Below are positions 47,465-56,999 of a stretch of DNA of 64,000 nt, piece after piece; the stretch's first letter is position 1, and every line of letters begins with the position of its first letter. The position numbers were made by a program, and so were the translations under genes. The notes beneath the pieces are model-generated. The model was not told the origin of the DNA and did not search any database. It worked only from the letters and a program-made list of their open reading frames with translations. Origin of the DNA: Taeniopygia guttata (taxonomy: Eukaryota; Chordata; Aves; Passeriformes; Estrildidae). Where the stretch lies: assembly GCF_048771995.1 (NCBI RefSeq), contig NC_133025.1, forward strand, positions 1,054,001 through 1,118,000. The letters are read 5' to 3'.

Positions 47465-48540
47465 CAGCCACGTCCCTGCCTGCCCCGCTCCTGCCTCCCC
47501 TGAGGGCTGGGCTGGAGCCGGGGGGCTTTAAAGCACAGCTGGGGGAAAAACAAACCCTAAACTTTCCAAAGAGACCGAGTCTCTCTGTGCCCAGCAGACA
47601 CCTCTTTTTGGAGGCCATCTGTGACTTCTTGGGTTGCAGAGTGAGCTCAGAGCTCAGGTGTGTCTCCATGGAGGCTTGGTGTAGGGATTCCCAGCTGGGA
47701 GAATTCCATCCCTCCCGGCTGTGCCTCGTTTGTTTGGGTCTGTTTGGTTCTGGCTTGCTGCTGAGCTGCTCCAACACCACCCCGCCACAGCAGGAACACA
47801 GCGTGGCTTGGGATGGAGACAGCATTCCGTGTTGTCCCTGGGCTGGCACTGCTGCTGCTGGGGTGGCCACCAGGGACCGGTCCTGCATGTCCCCTGGACA
47901 CCCACCCATCACCTCTGCTCTCCTCCACCTCACTCACCTTTATTGAACCACCCCTGTGCTGTGCAGTGCTTCCAGCTGTGGAGGCTGGAGATCCCTTTTC
48001 TCTCCTCCCCGAGTGTCATTATGATTCCACATCCTCTTCAGCCCCTCCAGCCCTGAGGAGACAACAAATACCACAGAAAAAAACCCGTCACGTAAAATAT
48101 TTACACAGATTTTTGGTTATTTGGGGGAATGTCTGTGCCAGGTCTTAGGGTAGGGAGGGAAGGGGCTTTGGTGAACAATTTATGAGGAAAAGAGTGGATT
48201 CTGTGGTCCATAACTTTCAGAATGAATAGGATATTGAGCTGTAAACTTTCTATCAATTTAATAACTTAATACTTAAATGAAATAATGAACACTACACTTG
48301 GGTAAAGCTGCGTTGCATGAGGGTGGCATTTGTCAAAGCATCGTGTGTTCATATAGGGCAGGGGAGCCCTAAATAAACAAGTGTTTGTTATGGCAGGATT
48401 TGTGCTAATTGCTTAAATAATTAATTAACCTGGGAATGTTTCTTTCATGGGGTTTGTCCAAGGCCTTGTTCATGGAAATGCCATTAAGCCTTTTGAAACC
48501 TTTTAAAATATGCTTTTGTTCAAAATAAACCAACTTTTAA
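47465..48540 (+). other. STRIP2: STRIP2 3' untranslated region (probable extent)
   Basis: No exon follows the stop. AATAAA hexamers at 48372-48377 and 48524-48529 are candidate poly(A) signals, the second followed by T-rich sequence. The end is inferred. Confidence 0.55.
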
Positions 48541-50990
48541 AGGACACCTCATTATTTAAGCTTTTTCTTCATGTCTTAATTTAAATGTTTCTTTTTAATT
48601 ATTTTTTTAAGGACAAAAACATCCCCCAAACTCAGCCCTCACCCCTGCCCATCTCCACTCAAGGGGGAATTGAATGAATTACTAAAAAATTTAGAAAAGC
48701 CCTTGGTATTTGGTTCAACCCCTTTTTTTTTTTTCCCCACAATATGTTGGAAAAAAAACCAGTACATACCCAATGTGCATTTTTCTGTATTTTATATTTA
48801 AATTGTGCTTTTCAGTGCCTGTTATTTTTACTGAGAGAGATTAGAAATACAAATTCTTACCTGAATGGCTGTGTGGTGGAGGGTGGTACAACTTTTCCTG
48901 GATTACAGTTTCTTCACACCACCACCACCAAATTTTCTGCTTCCCAGAGAGAGATCTCCACAGAAAACCTGAACCTCTGCATAAAAAAATGACTTAGGGA
49001 GAGTCTACGCCTTTATTTGAAATATTTATGTCCCATCCTGGCAAGCAAGCAGCAGTTTCAAATTTTTTTTTGCTTGACAATGAGGATTTTCTCCTGATTA
49101 AAAATTCTCAGAAGAGCTGTGGGCCAGCAATTAAGGAATAATCATTTTATATGTTCAGAAAGACAGTTTTAGAACGAAGTTTTGGGTGGTTTCTGCACAG
49201 CTGGAGGAACATCTGTTATCTCACTCCAGCAGGACTGTTGGTTCCAGGAACCCTCCAGTGTTCCCAGTCCCTGTTGTAATTGCAATAAAGAACTTTTTTT
49301 TTTTTCTTTTGTTTCTACCCTACAGGTGGCTGCTAAAAGTTCTGCTGTGGGTAAGACCTTTTCTTCAGCACCTGAGCACAGATTCTCCTGTTTTCTTGTA
49401 GATTCTTCCTGTTTCCTAGGGATATAAAGCATACAGAATTGAGTTATTAATTTCTCTGTCTTCTCTAAGCAACTTTAGAGCTGTTTGGTGAATTTAAAGT
49501 AAATTTCGGTGAAGGATAAAAGGCTACAAAGATACAAAGTTCCTTTCAGAGTTGAGAAAAGGAGAGAGTGATTAAAAAAAAAAAAGGGGGGGCAGGGGAT
49601 TTAGCCTTTTATTCATTCAGTCTGGCAATGTTAAAAAAAAAAAATCCCTCCTTTTTCTCCTATGAATATTTCCATAAAAATAACAACACAGAGATGTCTT
49701 GGCTGCCTCTGTATTTATCCACTTGTAACCACAGAAGTTTCTGGTATGAGGTCAGGCTTATTATCCTCTGGAGTTTGAGAAGCTTCCCTTAATTATTTAT
49801 CAAAGCCTTGCATGTGTAAACAGCAGCTTGTTCTGCAGCCAGGTCCAAGCACTGCCACAAAACACAACATTTGACTGCACAGGATAATTTTTGTCTCCTT
49901 GATCAAACATTTCAGTGCTCTCTGCCTTCCTTTTTGTCTCAGTAATTATAATGTGGCTTCCGGACAGTTGTCTGTGCTAAAAGGAGATAATTAGTGTAAT
50001 TATGATTGTTTCTTTTATGCTGTGTACTTTGTTAATACAGATGACACAGAATTTCCCTGAACAGAGTGGAAATCAGTATTTTTTTCATTTTTGCTTTCAT
50101 TATCCAAGGCTCATTCAAGAGAATTTTACTCCCAAATCTGCATCTGAGCTACACTACCAAGTATTTTTATTAGGCAAGAAGGAAGGAAATTTACTTATGC
50201 AGCAGAGAGCACATTTAGAGAGGTTAATGTTAAAGGTAAAAATAAACCCATGATCTAGGCAGACTCGCTGATGTGTTTGTTGGAGTTTGGCAATACTGCA
50301 ATTATGAACTATTTCTTTTTTCTATGAGGGAATTCAGCCCCTACTGACATTTTTCACTTGTGCCTATTATTTTTAGTGCTTTGCAAGTGAAAATCTGGTG
50401 CTGAGGGATGCAGGAGAGACTCCTCTTTCCCATATTTTTTTTCCCAAATTTAAAAATCACCCCACCTTTAGAAGCATTACTACCCTTAGATAAAATTGTT
50501 GTGTCTAAAACAGGTGCAGAGAACAAAATGAACCCTTCATGTCCCTATCCTTCCCTCAGACCCCTCCACCTCCATCAATTCCGTGCCTTAGGCCTCAGTC
50601 GATGGGGATTTATTGAAAATATCCAACCTGAATTACACATCATTTTCAGAGCCTGCTATCCGGAAATGTGGCTCTGCGAGGATGCAAAGCAGAGTTTGTT
50701 TTTTAAATATTTTTATGGTGAAGGAGGCTGAGTCAGGTATTTAAACAGACTCCCCATGTCACGCAGCAATAACGTGATAATTCCACTAAACAGTCCAGCA
50801 AACGCCAATCTTTCCAAGACCTTTGGAAAGTGCGACTTGCTCCCCTCCTCCTCTCAGCTCCAAGCGGTTGCGGTGAGGGTTTTGTGACATTTCTGGGGCT
50901 TTTGGCTGTGGGTGGGACGGGGCGGGGCAACGGTGGCGGCCTCTCCCCTCAGGCCCCTCACAGCTTTTCCCGCCCTTTTCCCCGTGACGA
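48541..50990. other. STRIP2-SMKR1 intergenic interval
   Basis: The interval is A/T-rich with several homopolymer A or T runs. No gene, RNA or transposon could be supported. Confidence 0.45.
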
Positions 50991-51205
50991 TCGCAGCGGC
51001 GGGAAGCGCCTCCCGGCAGCTGATTGGATGACGGGCGGGTTCCTCAGCAGCGGATTGGACAGCGCGCTGTCAATCAGCACAAGGCCCCGCCCCCGGGATC
51101 GCTATGACAACGGGACGCTGAGGGGAAAGGGAGGGGGGAGGTCATGGCGGCCCTGAGGGGGAAGAGGGGCCGGGGTTTCTTCAGAGCTGCGGTGATGGGA
51201 AGGTG
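50860..51205. promoter_or_regulatory. SMKR1: CpG-rich putative promoter of SMKR1
   Basis: A GC-rich, CpG-containing stretch in A/T-rich surroundings lies upstream of the SMKR1 exons. It has two ATTGG boxes (inverted CCAAT, 51023 and 51054), a CAAT (51071) and a GC box CCCCGCCCCC (51085). The second ATTGG and the CAAT form the ends of an imperfect palindrome around ACAGCGCGCTGT. No TATA box is seen. Confidence 0.55.
51100..51202 (+). other. SMKR1: Candidate SMKR1 5' leader exon
   Basis: A strong GGAAG/GTGAGA donor at 51203 lies in the CpG region, so a non-coding first exon ending here is plausible. It contains an ATG at 51144 which, if spliced to 51812, would make a 27-codon upstream ORF ending at 51836. 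The start of the exon cannot be placed. Confidence 0.35.
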
Positions 51206-51334
51206 AGATTCTGCCATTTCTACACTGGGCGCTGACGGATGGAGGTGGGGCTGGGGCAGCTGGGGAGAAAAGGAGGTTCAGGGGGGAGCTGCGCCGTCGG
51301 TACAGCTCCCTGACGGAGGGTGCAGCCAAGGCGG

Positions 51335-51600
51335 GGTCGGGCTCTGCTCACATGGAACAGAACAAGAGGAAACAGTCTCAAGTTGTGCCAGAGGTTTAGG
51401 CTGGATATCGGGAAAAATCCTTCCCTGACAGAGCTGTCCAACCCTGGCACAGCTGCAGGGAGGGAGCCCCATCCCTGGAGGGATTTCAGAGCCCCGTGGA
51501 TGTGGCATTTGGGGACACCTGGGGCACTGGTGGCCTGGCAGTGCTGGGGAAGGGCTGGACTCAGTCTTGGAGGTTTTGTCCAGGATTCTGTGGTTGTAAA
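51335..51600 (+). mobile_element. CR1 LINE 3' fragment
   Basis: The sense copy has AACAAGAGGAAACAGTCTCA, GGATATCGGGAAAAATCC, ATCCCTGGAGGGATTTCAGA and GGGCTGGACTCAGTCTTGGA. It lies between the CpG region and the SMKR1 start exon. Confidence 0.85.
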
Positions 51601-51811
51601 CCTCTAGGGCTTTGCTGAAAAGCTCAGAGTCCTGGAATTTGACAATTAGCAGCTGATTTCACAGGTGAGTATCAGCTTTTAGAGATGACCCACCTCGACC
51701 TGGTTTTGCAAGGGACAATTTTTTCCCTTTTTCCCTTCAAAGTTTAGTGGGGACTGACACAGACGCAGGTGCTTTACGCTGTGTACCTAACCATGTAATT
51801 TTGTGTTTCAG

Positions 51812-51864
51812 GGTCCATCTCCAGGGCTTGATGTGAAGCTTCACCATGAAAAGACTCAGCCATG
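51812..51864 (+). CDS. SMKR1: SMKR1 start exon; ATG is its last codon
   Basis: The exon is bounded by a TTTTGTGTTTCAG acceptor (ends 51811) and a GTAAAA donor (51865). The proposed start ATG (51862-51864, G at -3) is followed at once by the donor, so an intron separates Met from Ala-2. An in-frame stop (TGA, 51847) lies 12 bp upstream, so this is the first usable Met in frame. Only three bases are coding. The exon is predicted, not proven by a transcript. Confidence 0.6.
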
Positions 51865-53654
51865 GTAAAACACCTTTGATCCTTCAGAAGTGTTGCTAGC
51901 ACCTTTTTAAGGAAAAGGGTTAATATCCAAAAGGTTTCTTCCCACAGCTGCAGAACAGAACTGACCTGCCTAAATTCACTTTGTGTGCAAGTATAAACCT
52001 AATTCTGATTTTTAGCTTTTTTTGTTCTTGGCTGCAGGCTGTAAAATTTTGTACATAGCATATAAAGCCTGCGAGCGTGTTTTATATTTTGAAAGATCAG
52101 CTACAGGCTGAATTCCTACCAGGAGCCTACAAGTGCTCACAAAATCCACCAGAGACCCTGGGCAAACAAGGAATGGGACTCAGGTGACTGGTTGGCCGCA
52201 AAATGTGGCACAAGCATGTCCCTGTGAAGGGAGCACATTGCAGCATGTGAAGTATTCCACAAATTCTGTCCAGTTAAGGTCTGCGAAAGAGGCTTGTGCC
52301 ATCTCAAACATATGTCTGAGCTCAAGTAGTTTCATTCTGCAAATTATCTGCCAGCAGCTGCAGTTTACACTCTTATTTTCTCTCTTTTTTGCTTCTGTAG
52401 TAGAGGGTCTGTATGTTTTAGATTAAAAAATTGATTATTTTTAAATTTTTTTCTTTAGCTGCTCATATTATTTCACGAATTGGTTCCAGCTGATTCTGGG
52501 GACTGTGCCCTTTACTCTGTCCTCACACCTCAGAGCAAAAGTGTTTGTCCCTTTTGCACTGAGTAGAGCTGAGCTGTGAAAGGAGTTTTTAGAAATCAGA
52601 ACGTGGAAAACATGCTGTGTATGTGGGTTTGGATTTGTGTAACCAGCAGTGGCGGGAGAGCAGCTCCATCCCAGGTCCATGGAAGCTGCAGGAGGGAGTC
52701 CTGCTTTCCTGGGTTAAAATCCAAGCAGGCACAGGAACGGATGAACACAGGCCAAGTTACTTCAGGATTGCATCCTCGTGTAGTAATTAAAAAACAATCA
52801 GTTTTTAAGAAGAAAATGTTTGACTTTCATTGTGCACAAACCTTTTTTAGCCCGATGGAAGCACAGGGGGACAGGGATCAGCCCAGTCTGATGGTTTTAG
52901 AGGTGGTCACAGCCTGCAGAGCAAAAAGGGATTGGGTGAAAGGTGTGTTAATGTTTGGGAGTCCTTACATAAAACCACCACAAGGTACTGGGGTCTGGGT
53001 GAGGGGCTCTGCGAGGCAGAACTAAAAAGAACAAAACAGCTGCTCTGGGATGTCTTGGAGTCATGGAATGGTTTGGGCTGGAAGGACCTTAAAGCTCATC
53101 TTGTTCCAACCACATTCCACTGTCCCAGGCTGCTCCAGCCCCAGTGTCCAGCCTGGCCTTGGACATTCCAGGGATCCAGGGGCAGCCCCAGCTGCTCTGG
53201 CAATCCCAGCCCAGCCAGGAATTCCTCATTCCCAAGATCCCATCCATGGCTGCCCTCTGGCAGTGGGAGCCATTCCCTGTGTCCTGTCCCTGCAGGCCTT
53301 GTCCCAGTCCCTCTGCAGCTCTCCTGGAGCCCCTTCGGGCCCAGGATCCTTCTCCAGGCTGAACACCCTCAGCTCTCTGAGTCTCTCAGCCTGGAGTGAG
53401 ACAACAAAGACCCAAAACTGAGTGGCTTTGTGGTCATTTTCTCTCTGCAGGCGGGAAAAACCAAAAAACCCAAGGGTGGCAAAGACAAAAACTCCAAAAA
53501 GGGTGCACCTAAGGTTGTGAAACAAGTGGATCTCTTCAGCCCAGCTGCCATGCTCAACGCTTACTACATCTCTCACAATGCCGCTGCCTTCCTGGAATTC
53601 CGGGGCCACCCCTGGCCTGGCTCTCTTAAAAAGAAGGGGAAGAAAAAGAAGTGA
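51862..53654 (+). CDS. SMKR1: SMKR1, small lysine-rich protein 1, 68 residues
   Basis: Joining the start exon to 53451-53654 gives a 68-residue protein with Lys-rich ends (AGKTKKPKGGKDKNSKKG at the N-terminus, LKKKGKKKK at the C-terminus). Between these lies the conserved core VDLFSPAAMLNAYYISHN followed by RGHPWPGS. The core and the position downstream of STRIP2 match vertebrate SMKR1. Molecular function is not established. No signal peptide or membrane segment is seen. The small size and basic tails suggest a nucleic-acid or microtubule partner, which is only inference. Confidence 0.82.
51865..53450 (+). other. SMKR1 intron after the start codon
   Basis: The intron is unique sequence except for the CR1 copy at its 3' end. 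No further exon is recognised. Confidence 0.45.
53053..53400 (-). mobile_element. CR1 LINE 3' fragment
   Basis: In reverse orientation it starts CATGGAATGGTTTGGGCTGG and continues GGGGCAGCCCCAGCTGCTCT and TGCAGGCCTTGTCCCAGTCC. It closely matches the copy near 34.4 kb. Confidence 0.88.
53451..53654 (+). CDS. SMKR1: SMKR1 terminal coding exon
   Basis: The exon follows a TTCTCTCTGCAG acceptor and reads AGKTKKPKGGKDKNSKKGAP, VVKQVDLFSPAAMLNAYYIS and so on to KKGKKKK and TGA. All but the start codon of the protein is here. A CR1 fragment ends about 50 bp before the acceptor. Confidence 0.88.
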   Translation, partial: AGKTKKPKGGKDKNSKKGAPKVVKQVDLFSPAAMLNAYYISHNAAAFLEFRGHPWPGSLKKKGKKKK

Positions 53655-54620
53655 GAACCCAACTCCCTGGTGAACACTCAGCTGTGATTAAACCCTCCCC
53701 GAGCTCGGCAGTGATCAACTCAAATATTTTTCTTGGTTGTGGCTGTGTCCGCACAAAGACACTTTTATTGCAGCTCACTCACAGTGACACGTGGCAGGGG
53801 ACACTGTGCCATTGTCACTTCAGCCAGGGCTGTGCTGGGGCTGGATTCACCCACCCTGTGCCACTCCTTAGGGATGGGACGAGTCCCTGAGACCTCCTTG
53901 AGCTCAGGAAGGACTGACAGAGCCCTGGTGGTGTGGGGAGAGGCTGAGGGAGCTGGGAAGGGGCTGAGCCTGGAGCCAAGGAGGCTCAGGGGGGACCTTG
54001 TGGCTCTGCACAAGTCCCTGCCAGGAGGGGACAGCCGGGGGGTCGGGCTGTGCTCCAGGGAACAGGGACAGGAGGAGAGGGAACGGCCTCAGGCTGAGCC
54101 AGGGCAGCCTCAGCTGGACATCAGCAGGAATTTCCCCATGGAAAGGGGGTCAGGCCTTGGCTGGGGCTGCCCAGGGAGGTTTGGGGTGCCCATCCCTGGA
54201 GGTGTCCCAGGAATTCCTGGAGGTGGCACTCAGGGTTCTGGGCTGGGGACAGGTGGGGGTCAGGCACAGCTTGGACTGGATGATCTTGGAGGTCTTTTCC
54301 ATCCCAAATGATTCTGGGAATGTGACTTTGGCCTTGTTACACCCAGCAGAGGGGGTGATGGTCCCTCACCCTCAGGCTGTCACTCACTGTGACCATTCTC
54401 AGCCCGAACATGGCTGGGCACAAGCTCCGTGTCACAGTGTCACACTCAGAGCCCTTTTGCTGCATTTCCTCCACGGGTGTTCAACACAGCCCTGGGGAAA
54501 CCATGAAGCACCATGCTGAGAGGAGCTGTGCATCTCTCCCAGATCTTTCCACCCCTCTGACTTCCAGGTAACAGTCAATTATCATCAACCCAAGCCAATA
54601 AAGGCCTGGAAATCCTGGTG
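53655..54620 (+). other. SMKR1: SMKR1 3' UTR and poly(A) candidates
   Basis: ATTAAA at 53687-53692 lies 33 bp after the stop and would give a very short UTR. AATAAA at 54597-54602 lies beyond a CR1 insertion and would give a UTR of about 950 bp containing it. Confidence 0.45.
53890..54315 (+). mobile_element. CR1 LINE 3' fragment, longer copy
   Basis: The sense copy has GGGGACCTTGTGGCTCTGCA, CAGGGACAGGAGGAGAGGGA, GGCTGCCCAGGGAGGTTTGG and TTGGACTGGATGATCTTGGA, ending CCCAAATGATTCTGGGAATG. It lies just after SMKR1. Confidence 0.88.
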
Positions 54621-56850
54621 CTGTTTCTCCATCCTGAAAAATTCCCTCTCTGAGGAGGTTTTGACCTGGGAAAATCATCATTGGTGGCGTTGCTCGTCAG
54701 CCAGCTGCTGTCATTTGTAGCTTGCTGCAAACCCCACTGGGTTTGTTTCACCTACATGTGGTACAACCCACCCTAGAAAGCCAAGGGTAAAATTGGTGTT
54801 TGGGGGAAAAAATATATATACGTAGGGTTTAATAATGATATATGTAGGTAATATATGAAGGGTTTAATTTAGAGCAATTTGGTTGCAGAAGAAAACAGCC
54901 ATGTAGCTATTTTGGCTGTTACTATCTGTACTAATATGAAAATATGAAAGCATAAAAGTAACACTTAAGAAAATGTGATATAAGGAAAAGAGAGAGAGGG
55001 AAAGGATGAGAGGGAAAGGATAAGAGGAGGAAGATCTCACCACCCCCAGGTCTTGTGATGAGACTTGGTTGTTGCAATCTCAGTGTCTGTTGGTCCAACT
55101 GGTGGTCACAGAGTGGATCCACCAGGGGATGAGGGGGAATCTCAAAGAAGTGGTGGGAGAAATGCACAGAACACAAAATCTGGGTTTATGTTCGCTCGGG
55201 CTCAGTGGGAACTCCCAGGTGCCTCCCACAAAGAGGCAGTGCCCTATTCAGAGCTGATAAAGGGTCCCTTATCAGTTTGTAGCCTGAGCTGGGCTGTGCT
55301 CCTTTGCACATCCTAATTGTCTCTCTTCCAATACCCTTGTGGATCCATTCTTCTTCCCAGACCTGGGATAATTGGACAAAAGTACCACCTTTGTCATATC
55401 CCACGTTCAAAATCCAGCATGGCTCTGGTGGTCACACATGGACAGCAGTTCCTTTGCAGTTTGCTACAGTGAGCAAATGGATTGATTACTGATTGATTGA
55501 TGATTTTAGCAATGTCTAATGCATGAGCCACTTCAGTCTCTCACATCAAGAAAATAATCACAGGATGGAAAAGCTCCGAGCTGGAAAAGATCACCAAGTC
55601 CAACCATCAAGCCGTGTTGAGCAGTAACCCGTGTCCTCAGGAGGGACACCAGGCTGCTGGATTTCCTGTTTCCCTGCTCACTAGCTGCAGCTGCCTGCTC
55701 TGATGACGCAGGGATGTGGTTTGCAGCACCACTTTGTTCTGAGCTGTCACCTACATCTCCTCCTCAGCCTTCTCGTGTCTCGCTTCCCCACCACCCACCA
55801 GGAAGTCGCTGGTCACAGCAGCTCTTTCCTCCAGTCATCAGCCTTCTAAACCAGAGATCTTCTGCAACATCTGTATTCAGCATCTCCAGCTAAGAAATCA
55901 GTTAAAACCCAAAAATATTAGATTTTTGTATGATATATTTACCACACAGGGCTTTTAGGAACAGATGTTTCTGAGCACTGAAGTTCCTGCTTCACGTGGT
56001 TAAGGATGGTTAAAAGTGAGCAAGGCCATTTTTACATCTGTGGTAAACTGGAGCTGCAATGGTTTCAAAACTCCAAGTTCCAGTATCCAAAATTGACTGG
56101 AATATTTATTACAAAAAGTTCTGATTTCAGCATGATGCCCCTGAACTCAGCAGATGGTGACCAGTGAAGTGCAAAGGACAAAGGCTCTGCCTTCCAGTGC
56201 ATCTCAAAAATTGCCATTCACTTCTTCGACAGCAGATGAAAAAACTCTCCCAACAATCCCAAACTGAGTAATGAAACATTTTCCTTTTTTCCCCCCTCCT
56301 TTTTCCTTTTACCTCTCAGCTGAATTTTGCGTGTAATTCCATCTCCCTGGTGCTTAATAAAGACCAAAAGACATCTCTAAAGAAAAGTTTGGACCTCAAA
56401 TGGCTGGATTTGCTTAAAAGTGTTGCAGGCTGTGGATGTGACAGGGTGACAGCTGCAGCTATTCCTGCTTCATCCCAACCTGTAAGAGTTTGGTTCTCAG
56501 ATGGGTTTTTCTGGGGTGCAGGATTTGAGCAGGGTTTATGCTGAATAACTCCTGCTATGTCCAAATCCACAAAGAGTTTTGTGAGGGGAATCATCAACTG
56601 GAGATGCCCTTTTTTATGGCATGGGGAACTTTGTGGTGCTCTGTGTGTCAGGCCTTGCAGGGAGTTAAGGTTTTGTAGTGTTTGGGGTTTCCTGTGCTCT
56701 GCTGCCACTGTTGGCTCATGTTTCCTGCAGGAAGTTGTGTACCAGAGCCCTGCTGTTAAAAATACAGGAGATGTTGGGGTGTGTGTGTTTGTGGGTGGGG
56801 AGAGTCACAGGGCTGTGCTGGGATGGGAGTGGTAGACATAAAAAACCCAA
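54620..56850. other. Intergenic interval downstream of SMKR1
   Basis: No gene is recognised. A stretch around 54820-55470 may be an old LTR-type or other interspersed repeat, and a reversed CR1 end lies near 55558-55680. Confidence 0.4.
55558..55680 (-). mobile_element. CR1 LINE 3' fragment, degraded
   Basis: CACAGGATGGAAAAGCTCCG, then AAGATCACCAAGTCCAACCA, fits the reversed CR1 3' end of an older subfamily. Confidence 0.6.
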
Positions 56851-56854
56851 AAAA

Positions 56855-56995
56855 CCTCATTATTTATAAATATAAATATAAATTATAGCTATAAATATAA
56901 ATTATAACTATAATTAAAATATAAATAAACCATAAATAGAAGTTATAAATATAAATTATAACTATAAATATAGTTTAATAAAACATATTATTTAC
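56855..56995. repeat. A/T-rich simple repeat (AAATATAAATTATAACTATA type)
   Basis: About 140 bp of near-repetitive A/T sequence with units of roughly 12-18 bp. Confidence 0.85.
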
Positions 56996-56999
56996 CACA

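Noticed and set aside
51102..51329. Minus-strand frame starting MAAPSVREL near the SMKR1 promoter
   Set aside because: The frame is short and in GC-rich DNA, with no protein similarity that I recognise. It is kept only as a question under the palindromic CCAAT finding.
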